DNA of 35,322 bases from the NCBI GenBank assembly GCA_903907865.1, contig CAIVPR010000056.1:1-35322 (forward strand), in the 5' to 3' direction. This DNA comes from an uncultured Acidobacteriia bacterium. Lineage in GTDB: Bacteria; Acidobacteriota; Terriglobia; Bryobacterales; Bryobacteraceae. The notes beneath the pieces were generated by a model. It saw only the letters and a list, made by a program, of their open reading frames with translations. It was not told the DNA's origin and ran no database searches. The position numbers and the translations under genes were made by a program. Of the stretch, positions 28,255 to 35,268 are shown one piece after another (position 1 is the first letter of the stretch; each line of letters opens with the position of its first letter).

Positions 28255-30560
28255 CGAGATTCGGAAAGGCTTTGGCGGGGGCGGTCATACTGGCGGGTTC
28301 CGCATGGGCCCAAACGCCACCTGCGCCACCTGCGGCACCTGTCCAGACGGCACCGGTCCAGACGGCTCCGGCAGCGGCGACGGGGAACGTGATCGGGGGC
28401 TTCAACCTGAACGACGCCTCGCTGACCGAAGTGATCGAGATCATGGCGCGCGAACTGAAGATCAACTACACGATCGACGCCGCCGTGAAGGGGGGCAGCG
28501 TCACCGTGCACACCTACGGCACGGTGCACGATGTCGACCTGCGGCCTTTGTTCGAAACCATCCTCCGCATGAACAACCTGGCTCTGGTGCAGGTGGGGAA
28601 CATGTACCGGATCGTGCCGATGACCAACCTCACAAGGCAGCCGATCACGCCCATCTCCCAGGCTGATTCGTCGAAGCTTCCCGACGACGAGCGCATCGTC
28701 CTCAACCTCGTTTTCCTGCGCTATGCCATCTCCGGGGAGATGGTAAAGGTGCTGACCCCCTTCGTCGGGGATGGCGGCCAACTCATCAGCTATGATCCGG
28801 CAAACCTGCTGATCCTGTTGGACAACAGCCGGAACATGCGGCGGACACTGGATCTGGTGACGATGTTCGACAGCGATTCTTTCGCCGGACAGCGTGTGCG
28901 CGCCTTCGAAGTAAAGAATGGCCGCCCCAGCGATATCGCGAAGGACTTGGAGGATGTCTTCAAGGCGTATTCCATGACGGGATCGAAGGACAAAGGCGCG
29001 ATCCAGTTCATGCCGATCGATCGGGTGAACACCATCCTGGCGGTGGCACCGAATCCGGGGGCGTTCGCCGAGGTCGACAAGTGGATTGAGAAGTTCGATG
29101 TCGTGCCGAAGGCGACGGCGGGCGGCGTTCAAAACCACCTCTACAAGATGAAGTACGGTCGGTCGGAGATCGTCGCCAGCGTCATCATGCAGTTGTACGG
29201 CTGCGGCGGCGGTGGTATGGGCGGGGGTTATGGCTCGACCATGGGCGGTGCCAATGGGATGCCGGGCAACACCGGATTCCCCGGCGGCAGCGTCGGGGGC
29301 GGTTACGGCGGCGGTGGATATGGTGGTGGTGGCGGCTATGGGGGCGGAGGCGGTGGCGGTGGTGCCTATTCCTCTCCATACGGGGGGGCGCCATCCTATG
29401 GTGGCGGCGGGGGTGCTGGCGGGTATGGCGGAAATGGATCCCAGTTCGGCGGCGGTGGCTACGGCGGGAACTGCGGCGGTTACGGTGGCGGCGGCTACGG
29501 TGGTGGCTACGGGGCTGGTGGCGCCGCTGCCGCCCTCCCAACGAGCATCCTGCCGACTGGTTCCGCAGCCTCCGGCACGGCTCAGAAGAACGACAAGACC
29601 GGCACCTATGCCGGTAACAGCGGTGATCCCTCCATGGCCATGGGCCCCATGCCTCCCAGGGTCGTGCCGAACTTCTACGACAACTCCCTTGTGATCCAAT
29701 GCACCGGCGAGGTCTGGGAGCAGATCCGCAAACTGATTGACGAGATCGATGTTTCCCCCAGGCAAGTCCTGATCGACGCCAAGATCTACGAGGTCGACCT
29801 TTCCGGCGCATTTGAAGCCGGGGTGCAAGCGTACCTGCAGAAGAAAGGTGCGACGGCATCGGGGATTTCCGGACGCCAGTTGGTCGCTTCGAGCGCCGCC
29901 GGTGTCCTCGGAATGTCGGCGGGGGCGCTGGTAGGCCAGAGCCGGGAACTGCTCGCGGCCCTCCAAGCCAGCGAAACCAAGAGCAAGACCAAGGTACTGT
30001 CGGCACCCAGTGTGATCGCCACGGACAACATCCCGGCCTCGATCACGGTCGGCGACTCCATCCCGACACTGACATCGCAGGCGGTCAACGCCGGCGTCAC
30101 GTCGGGGGGCAATTCGCTCTTCACACAGACCATTTCCAACACGTCCACCGGCATCGGACTCAATATCTTGGCACGGGTCAACGCCAGCGGCATCGTGACC
30201 ATGATCATCAACCAGGCGGTCACGGCCCCCGAGGCCAGTCCCGCAGGTTCGAGCATCGGGTCGCCCTCGTTTTCGCAGCGCAACGTGAGCACCCAAGTGA
30301 CGGTACAGGACGGGGACACGGTGGCGATCGGCGGCATCATCAACGAATCGACCACGGAGTCGTCGGGCGGAATACCGGTGTTGGACAAGCTTCCCTATAT
30401 CGGAGCGATCTTCGGATCCCACTCCACGTCGAAGAAACGGACGGAATTGATCGTGTTCCTGACACCGCGCGTGATCTACGACACCAACCAGATCACCGAC
30501 GCGACCCAGGAATTGAAGGAACGGATGAAGAGCGTGCGCAAGATCATGCCCCGCGAGTGA
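28251..30560 (+). CDS. gspD: Type II secretion secretin GspD with a glycine-rich insert in N3
   Basis: The 769-residue outer-membrane channel begins with a signal peptide (about 1-20, AVILAGSAWA). N0 lies near 46-125 (FNLNDASLTEVIEIMARELK), and further N domains near 147-285. The third unit starts VQNHLYKMKYGRSEIVASVI (293-312), is broken by residues 318-424, almost wholly Gly, Tyr and Ser, and resumes at VVPNFYDNSLVIQCTGEVWE (471-490). The secretin core runs to about 740 with VLSAPSVIATDNIPASITVG, VQDGDTVAIGGIINE and TELIVFLTPRVI. A proline/alanine region with PVQTA twice (30-39) follows the signal. No pilotin-binding S-domain is evident after residue 745. Confidence 0.93.
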   Translation: MTRFGKALAGAVILAGSAWAQTPPAPPAAPVQTAPVQTAPAAATGNVIGGFNLNDASLTEVIEIMARELKINYTIDAAVKGGSVTVHTYGTVHDVDLRPLFETILRMNNLALVQVGNMYRIVPMTNLTRQPITPISQADSSKLPDDERIVLNLVFLRYAISGEMVKVLTPFVGDGGQLISYDPANLLILLDNSRNMRRTLDLVTMFDSDSFAGQRVRAFEVKNGRPSDIAKDLEDVFKAYSMTGSKDKGAIQFMPIDRVNTILAVAPNPGAFAEVDKWIEKFDVVPKATAGGVQNHLYKMKYGRSEIVASVIMQLYGCGGGGMGGGYGSTMGGANGMPGNTGFPGGSVGGGYGGGGYGGGGGYGGGGGGGGAYSSPYGGAPSYGGGGGAGGYGGNGSQFGGGGYGGNCGGYGGGGYGGGYGAGGAAAALPTSILPTGSAASGTAQKNDKTGTYAGNSGDPSMAMGPMPPRVVPNFYDNSLVIQCTGEVWEQIRKLIDEIDVSPRQVLIDAKIYEVDLSGAFEAGVQAYLQKKGATASGISGRQLVASSAAGVLGMSAGALVGQSRELLAALQASETKSKTKVLSAPSVIATDNIPASITVGDSIPTLTSQAVNAGVTSGGNSLFTQTISNTSTGIGLNILARVNASGIVTMIINQAVTAPEASPAGSSIGSPSFSQRNVSTQVTVQDGDTVAIGGIINESTTESSGGIPVLDKLPYIGAIFGSHSTSKKRTELIVFLTPRVIYDTNQITDATQELKERMKSVRKIMPRE
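29202..29522 (+). repeat. Low-complexity GGY-coding region in gspD
   Basis: The stretch is dominated by GGC, GGT, TAT and TAC codons and encodes residues 318-424 (GGYGGGGYGGG-like units with GMGGGYG, GAYSSPYGG and GGYGGNCGGYGG variants). Codon choice varies between units, so the repeat is kept at protein level rather than being a recent DNA duplication. Confidence 0.85.
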
Positions 30561-30582
30561 CAAAACCCGCAGCCAAGTCGTC

Positions 30583-30588
30583 TATAAT
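30583..30588 (+). promoter_or_regulatory. Consensus -10 element (TATAAT)
   Basis: TATAAT ends nine bases before TTG 30598, the same gap as at the genes starting 1006, 5759 and 34204. GTGACA at 30557-30562 is the nearest -35-like hexamer, but the 20-base spacer is long. It lies 22 bases after the gspD stop, so the following gene has its own promoter. Confidence 0.5.
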
Positions 30589-30597
30589 CAAGAACAC

Positions 30598-31842
30598 TTG
30601 AATCACGCGAATGCGGAAGCGGGATCCACCGAGAAGTGGGTCTTGATACGCAGGGCGCGGCAACTGCTAACGTTGCGCGGTCCCAGCGGTCCCCGGCGCG
30701 GGTCCGCACTGAAGGAATTGGGCATCATAGCGGACGGCGCGGTGCTGATACGCAACGGCTTGGTCGTTGACGTCGGGCCATCGCGCAGGGTCGAAAACCT
30801 GGCTGGCGCAAAGAGCGCACGGGTGATTGACGCGAGCGGCAAGATCCTCATGCCCGCTTTCGTGGACCCGGACGCCGTTCTAATCTTTCCGCAGCCAGGC
30901 TTCAAGCCCGGGCCGAATGCCCGCAGCGACCACCCGGCCGAGGCGTCGCTCAAGACGGTTTCGACGAAAGTTCTGGAGGGGCGAGGCTCCGCCGCTGCGG
31001 CCGACTTGGCGAGGCACGGGGTGCTGTCAGTCGGTGCCCATTCCGGCCATGCCTTGGAACTGCGGGAGGCCCTGAAGACATTGCGGGTCCACGGGGTCTT
31101 GCAGGCCAAGCCCCTGAGGATACGATCCATTCTTGCGCTACGAATGCCCCCCGGACTGCATCGGGACCGGACTGTCCTGCTGAACCAAGTGGTGGAGAAA
31201 TGGCTGCCCACGGTCCAGGCACGCAAACTTGCGTCGATTCTGGAAGTTACCGCCGACGACGAAGGCTGCGCTCTCGGTTTCGAAGGGGCCCGGGTCGCCT
31301 TGGTGGCGGCCGCTAAGTTGGGGTTTTCCATTGGGCTCCGCTGCACGTCCATGCCGACCCGATCCGCCTTGGAGCTGGCTCGCGAGGCCGGAGCCCTGTC
31401 CGTGGTCGGGCCGATGTTGGAACCTTTCGCCACCGCCGCGTCGGACTGCCTGCACGTATTGACCGCCGTGCATGGTTGCGGGGGAAGGGATTGGGACACC
31501 AGTGGAGTCCGCCGGGCCATCGATGGCGGATGTCTCCTCGCGTTGGGCTCCGGGTACAGGCCGCTGGAACCATCGTCGCTGAATCCGCAGTTCACCATTC
31601 ATTCGGCGACGGTGCGGCTCGGGATGGAGGTGGAGGAGGCAATCACCGCTTCCACTTGGAACGCGGCCTGCGCGTTGAGGATGTCCCAATCGGCGGGGTC
31701 GATCGAGCCCGGCAAGCCGGCGGACGTGTTGTTGCTGGATGCTCCCGACTATCGGGAGTTGAGCCGCCGCGTCGGCCACAACGATGTCGCAGCGGTTATG
31801 AGGGCAGGACATGTCGTGCACAAACGGGGGACGGTGGGGTAA
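30598..31842 (+). CDS. Imidazolonepropionase-like amidohydrolase lacking its metal ligands (probable pseudoenzyme)
   Basis: The 414-residue protein follows the HutI plan end to end: IRRARQLLTLRG near the start, ADGAVLIRNGLVVDVG, ITASTWNAACALRMSQSAGS, IEPGKPADVLLLDAPDYREL and VGHNDVAAVMRAGHVV. The metal site is gone. The usual FVDPHTHLVF reads FVDPDAVLIF, with both histidines replaced, and the later Asp of ALGSD is Gly (LALGSGY). The other histidine positions (GAH, H-x-H region, SADHL) are also changed. The fold is probably kept while hydrolysis is lost. The start is TTG 30598 if leaderless; TTG 30643 (GAGAAG upstream) fits family N-termini better. No other hut gene is in the window. It lies just after gspD, under its own TATAAT. 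Confidence 0.8.
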   Translation: MNHANAEAGSTEKWVLIRRARQLLTLRGPSGPRRGSALKELGIIADGAVLIRNGLVVDVGPSRRVENLAGAKSARVIDASGKILMPAFVDPDAVLIFPQPGFKPGPNARSDHPAEASLKTVSTKVLEGRGSAAAADLARHGVLSVGAHSGHALELREALKTLRVHGVLQAKPLRIRSILALRMPPGLHRDRTVLLNQVVEKWLPTVQARKLASILEVTADDEGCALGFEGARVALVAAAKLGFSIGLRCTSMPTRSALELAREAGALSVVGPMLEPFATAASDCLHVLTAVHGCGGRDWDTSGVRRAIDGGCLLALGSGYRPLEPSSLNPQFTIHSATVRLGMEVEEAITASTWNAACALRMSQSAGSIEPGKPADVLLLDAPDYRELSRRVGHNDVAAVMRAGHVVHKRGTVG

Positions 31843-31856
31843 CGACCGTTTCTTGT

Positions 31857-31909
31857 CACTCCCTTGAATCAACATGTTGCCGAGCGGCGACCGCAAGGGA
31901 GTGTTTGTT
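31857..31909 (+). terminator. Two-part stem-loop with a T-rich tail
   Basis: CACTCCCTTG (31857-31866) pairs with CAAGGGAGTG (31894-31903). Inside is a second stem, GTTGCC (31876-31881) with GGCGAC (31886-31891), around GAGC. TTTGTT follows at 31904-31909. It lies 14 bases after the amidohydrolase-like stop, so a terminator is the simplest reading; a structured leader of the next gene is possible. Confidence 0.55.
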
Positions 31910-31978
31910 CGAGCCATGCCACCGTTCTCAGCCGAAGCGCAGTCAACTGCCGTTTCCAGGTTGTAAGATGGGCTTGCA

Positions 31979-33259
31979 GTGATTGCCCTCCTACTGGCGG
32001 CCGCGGCGGCTGCTTCCATTCCCGCCCATCCGACGTTTTCCCGCGACGTTGCTCCCGTCATTTTCAAAAACTGCTCGGGATGCCACCACGACGGCGAGGT
32101 GGCGCCCTTCCCTTTGGTCACCTACGCCGACGTGCGAGGCAAGGCGAAATTGATCGCCGATGTGACGCGGAGCCGGTTGATGCCGCCATGGCAGCCGGTT
32201 GCCGGATACGGGCATTTCGCGGGCGAACGGCGGCTGTCGGAGCCGCAGATCGAGTTGATCCGGCGGTGGGTCGCACAAGGGGCGGTCGAGGGCGACGCCC
32301 GGCAGTTGCCCCGGCCACCGGCGTTTCGCGACGACTGGGAACTGGGCAAGCCCGACTTGGTCGTGGAAGTGCCGGAGCCGATGGACGTTCCCGCCGAAGG
32401 CCCGGACGTCTACCAGTGCTTTGTGGTGCCCATGGATGTGCCCCGCGAGCGATATATCCGGGCTGTCGAGTTCTTTCCGTCCAACCGCCGGGTCGTGCAC
32501 CACGCCCTGCTGTTCGCCGATTCCAGTCGTATCGCGCGGGAGCCCCGGTATCCGTGCTTCGGGACCATCGGCTTGCTGCCGTCTCTCGGCATAGGCGGCT
32601 GGTCGCCGGGCAACGGTGCCATCCGAATGCTGGACGGGGCGGCTCCGCCCTTGCAGGCCGGGTCGAGGCTGGTGGCGCAGATCCACTACCACCCCGACGG
32701 CAAGCCGGAGCAGGACAAATGGAGGGTGGGCTTCTACTTCACCGACCAAGCGCCGGTCCGTCGGGTGGTGGACGTTGGGCTCGCCACACGGGCCATCGAT
32801 ATTCCTGCGGGCGAATCGCACTACGTCGTACGCCAGCACTTCACCGTTCCCATCGCCGTGGACGCGGTGGGGGTGATCCCGCACGCCCATTTGATCTGCA
32901 AGGAGATGCGGGCTTGGGCCATTGTCCCCGGCGGACGCAAGCAGTGGCTGCTCAACATCGCCGACTGGAATTTCAACTGGCAAGACCAGTACCGCTACGC
33001 GGCACCCATCCGCCTGCCCGCGGATTCCCTCATCGAAATGGAGTTCGTCTACGACAATTCGGCGGCGAACCCGAGGAATCCCCATTCGCCCCCGCAGCGG
33101 GTGGTCTGGGGGCCGGGAACCGACGACGAAATGGCCGGCGTCCACATCCAGTCGATTCCCGTGCACATGGACGAACTCCCCGAATTGGGCCGGGCCCTGT
33201 GGGGGGCCGTCATGCGGTCGGTCGGTGGACGGTTCTACACCGGCGCTCCGCCGCAGTAG
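31979..33259 (+). CDS. Cytochrome c plus copper type II monooxygenase-like protein
   Basis: The 426-residue protein starts with a signal-type segment (MIALLLAAAAAASIPAH). A c-type haem domain (about 18-105) has CSGCH at residues 32-36 and Met68 in SRLMPPW as likely sixth ligand. The rest resembles the PHM/DBM copper fold: VVHHALLF (His174, His175), AQIHYH (His236, His238), PHAHLICKEM (His302, His304) and TDDEM (Met385), which match the copper ligands of that family. Peptidylglycine and dopamine monooxygenases hydroxylate C-H bonds using two coppers; the haem domain may supply electrons (inference). The substrate is unknown. GTG 31979 is the start, since a nearby ATG leads out of frame. Confidence 0.85.
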   Translation: MIALLLAAAAAASIPAHPTFSRDVAPVIFKNCSGCHHDGEVAPFPLVTYADVRGKAKLIADVTRSRLMPPWQPVAGYGHFAGERRLSEPQIELIRRWVAQGAVEGDARQLPRPPAFRDDWELGKPDLVVEVPEPMDVPAEGPDVYQCFVVPMDVPRERYIRAVEFFPSNRRVVHHALLFADSSRIAREPRYPCFGTIGLLPSLGIGGWSPGNGAIRMLDGAAPPLQAGSRLVAQIHYHPDGKPEQDKWRVGFYFTDQAPVRRVVDVGLATRAIDIPAGESHYVVRQHFTVPIAVDAVGVIPHAHLICKEMRAWAIVPGGRKQWLLNIADWNFNWQDQYRYAAPIRLPADSLIEMEFVYDNSAANPRNPHSPPQRVVWGPGTDDEMAGVHIQSIPVHMDELPELGRALWGAVMRSVGGRFYTGAPPQ

Positions 33260-33268
33260 CGCGCCCGC

Positions 33269-34153
33269 TCAATTCAGATTCAGCGACTTCTTCAGCCACG
33301 CCGTCAAGCCGGTCTTCCATCCGTTCGGGTCCGCGGTCTTTTCCCAACTGGACATCCCGTGCTTGCCGCCTTCCACCGTGATCAGGTCGCAACCTACAGA
33401 CACCTTCTTCATCGCCGCGCACATGGCGGGAGAGAGTTCGTAGGCGACCTGGTCGTCGGCTGTGCCGTGGATGATCAGGAACGGGGCCATGCCCTTGTGG
33501 ACGGCGTTGATCGGGGAGGCCTGTCGCAATTTCTCCATGCCGCCCGGTTCGTCCAACGATTTCAGGCCGAAGAATGCAATGCCGCCACCGTTCGCGAGAT
33601 GGCGGTTGGCGGAGGTCATCTCGAAGCGCTCGGGGTGGTCCCGGCGCAGCAGCGCCAGCCGCGCGTAATCCGTGGGGCCGTAGAATTCGACGGTCACGGC
33701 CAGCCGCGTCTCGGGCGTTTCATGGGTGGCGGCGTACGTCACAAGGAAGGCACCGGCTGATTCGCCCACCAAGGCGATCTTGGCTGGATTCACGTGGTAC
33801 TCGGTCGTTCTGGCCTTGACCCAGCGGATCGCGTTGTTGACGTCGTCGACGGGTTGGGGGAAATGCGCCAGCGGGGCCAACCGGTAGTCGATGGAAAACC
33901 ATGCGAAACCGGCCTTGGTCAGGACGTCGAGAACCGGCCCGACATAGCTGCGCTGGTTGCCCTGGTCGAACCCGCCCCCGTGGACGACGATGGCGGCGGG
34001 GAAGGGCCCGGGGCCGTCTGGAACGTGGATGTCGAGCAGGAGGGGCTTGCCGTCTGGACGGGAATACTCAACGTCCTTTTGGTCGAGTGCCCATGCCGGG
34101 ATGGCGGCAAGCAGGGCGCAGAGGAGCGCGGTACGGAGGAGCGGGCGGGACAT
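33269..34153 (-). CDS. Exported alpha/beta hydrolase (BD-FAE/carboxylesterase-like)
   Basis: The 294-residue protein has a signal peptide (MSRPLLRTALLCALLAAIPAWA). The hydrolase fold shows the oxyanion motif VVHGGGFDQGN, the nucleophile elbow GESAG (Ser), HGTADDQV (Asp) and GGKHGM (His), so the catalytic triad is complete. HGGG and DYRLAP mark the hormone-sensitive-lipase or BD-FAE esterase group, which removes acyl groups from small esters or plant polysaccharides. ATG 34153 is chosen since the signal begins there, and TACAAT ends six bases before it. It converges on the monooxygenase-like gene with nine bases between stops. Confidence 0.9.
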   Translation of the reverse strand: MSRPLLRTALLCALLAAIPAWALDQKDVEYSRPDGKPLLLDIHVPDGPGPFPAAIVVHGGGFDQGNQRSYVGPVLDVLTKAGFAWFSIDYRLAPLAHFPQPVDDVNNAIRWVKARTTEYHVNPAKIALVGESAGAFLVTYAATHETPETRLAVTVEFYGPTDYARLALLRRDHPERFEMTSANRHLANGGGIAFFGLKSLDEPGGMEKLRQASPINAVHKGMAPFLIIHGTADDQVAYELSPAMCAAMKKVSVGCDLITVEGGKHGMSSWEKTADPNGWKTGLTAWLKKSLNLN

Positions 34154-34159
34154 GCACGG

Positions 34160-34165
34160 ATTGTA
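34160..34165 (-). promoter_or_regulatory. Putative -10 element of the minus-strand hydrolase
   Basis: On the minus strand TACAAT ends six bases before ATG 34153, which puts the predicted transcript start at the start codon. Confidence 0.4.
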
Positions 34166-34188
34166 TCGCAAGGCCGGAACGCCTGTGA

Positions 34189-34194
34189 TAGATT
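34189..34194 (+). promoter_or_regulatory. Putative -10 element of the plus-strand hydrolase
   Basis: TAGATT ends nine bases before ATG 34204. The two divergent hydrolase genes share a 50-base spacer holding both elements. Confidence 0.35.
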
Positions 34195-34203
34195 CGGTGG
34201 TCG

Positions 34204-35157
34204 ATGAAGCTTTTCATGAGGATTGGAACGGCGGTTGCTGGTTTCGCGCTGGCGGTGTCGGCGCCCGCTGTGGCTGCGGAACGCGGGGAGGAGATCCGGC
34301 TTTGGCCGGGCGGGGCTCCGGGGTCGGAGGGCGTCACGGCGGACGAGGTTTCGAAGCCCTCCGTCGATCCGAAGAATGCGAAATTGCCCGGCAACTTCAC
34401 CGTGACGCACTACCCGTCAATCTACGTGTTCCTGCCCAAGGGCAAGGCAACCGGCGCGGCCATGATCGTCGGGCCGGGCGGCGGGCACAGCCAACTCGTC
34501 ATCGAGAAGGAGGGCTGGGAGATCGCCGACTGGCTGAATTCCCAGGGGATCGCTGCGTTTGTGCTGAAGTACCGCTTGGCGAAGGCTCCGGGAGGGTCGA
34601 AGTACACGCTGCCCAACGAGGTCTACGCGGACGCGGCGAGGTCGATGCGCTTGGTGCGCAGTCGGGCCAAGGAATGGGGCGTGGATCCGGGGCGCATCGG
34701 GTTCATCGGGTTTTCCGCCGGCGGCGAGGTCGGCGGCATGATCGGGACGAAGTTTGATGCGGGGAAGCCGGATGCGGCGGACCCCGTGGAGCGCGTCAGT
34801 TCGCGCCCGGATTTCAATATTCTGATCTATCCCTACTACCGGCCGGGGTCCGTGTCGCGCCCGACCGCGGCGGGAGGCCAGCAGCCGATTGCCATCGAGC
34901 CGAACGCCACATTCCCGATCCCCGACGACGCGCCCCAGACGTTCCTGGTCTGCACCGACGAGGACCGGTCCCATGTGGAGCCGACCGTGAAGTTCTATTT
35001 GGAACTGGAGGCGCACCACATCCCGACGGAAATGCATATCTACAGCTTCGGGCCGCACGGGTACGCGCTCAGGCCGAGCAAGCGGCCGGGGGCTCCGGTG
35101 GAGTCGTGGCCGGAACGGTTGAAGGAGTGGCTGGCGGACCGGGGAATTTCGAAGTAG
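34204..35157 (+). CDS. Exported alpha/beta hydrolase (acetyl-esterase / xylanase-associated type)
   Basis: The 317-residue protein has a signal peptide (MKLFMRIGTAVAGFALAVSAPAVA before AERG). It opens IRLWPGGAPGSEGVTADEVS, usual for a family of secreted esterases often labelled endo-1,4-beta-xylanase-like. MIVGPGGGHSQLVIEKEGWE gives the oxyanion loop, GFSAGGEV the nucleophile Ser, the acid residue lies near VCTDEDRSHVEP, and His is in SFGPHGYAL. Likely activity is deacetylation of carbohydrate esters. It is divergent from the other hydrolase. No clear Shine-Dalgarno is seen. Confidence 0.9.
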   Translation: MKLFMRIGTAVAGFALAVSAPAVAAERGEEIRLWPGGAPGSEGVTADEVSKPSVDPKNAKLPGNFTVTHYPSIYVFLPKGKATGAAMIVGPGGGHSQLVIEKEGWEIADWLNSQGIAAFVLKYRLAKAPGGSKYTLPNEVYADAARSMRLVRSRAKEWGVDPGRIGFIGFSAGGEVGGMIGTKFDAGKPDAADPVERVSSRPDFNILIYPYYRPGSVSRPTAAGGQQPIAIEPNATFPIPDDAPQTFLVCTDEDRSHVEPTVKFYLELEAHHIPTEMHIYSFGPHGYALRPSKRPGAPVESWPERLKEWLADRGISK

Positions 35158-35183
35158 AGAGCAGACTTCCCTGGAACTCTTCC

Positions 35184-35220
35184 GAGATGGAATGAGAAGG
35201 CCGGTCTCCGAGCGGGATGC
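35184..35220. repeat. Dispersed repeat, copy 2
   Basis: This contains the 13-mer AGGCCGGTCTCCG (35198-35210), identical to 565-577, with similar flanks. Here it forms the 5' arm of the structured leader described next. Confidence 0.4.
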
Positions 35221-35268
35221 AGTAAGATCCCGAATGGAAAAGGCACCAGAGGTGCAAAGGAGACCGGC
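35200..35268 (+). promoter_or_regulatory. Structured leader enclosing a ribosome-binding site
   Basis: GCCGGTCTCC (35200-35209) pairs exactly with GGAGACCGGC (35259-35268). Between them are two hairpins: CGGGAT/ATCCCG (35213-35232) and GCACC/GGTGC (35243-35255). This is a three-way junction whose closing stem contains the Shine-Dalgarno (AAGGAG) and ends at the ATG. The structure could limit translation, as in RNA switches or in transposase genes that block read-through expression. Confidence 0.55.

Noticed and set aside
29200-29525. Possible CRISPR-like or minisatellite array
   Set aside because: The repeats are in-frame glycine/tyrosine codons of gspD with irregular spacing and no unique spacers.
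27390-30563. A 1057-codon open frame on the minus strand across gspD
   Set aside because: It lies opposite gspD and its neighbours, which have strong family motifs. Its translation is low-complexity with no domain, as expected for an antisense frame in GC-rich DNA.
30598-31842. Calling this gene a working imidazolonepropionase (hutI)
   Set aside because: The HxH motif and the other metal ligands are missing and no hut neighbours are present.
31991-33166. A 391-codon minus-strand frame opposite the monooxygenase-like gene
   Set aside because: There is no domain, and all copper and haem motifs read in the plus direction.
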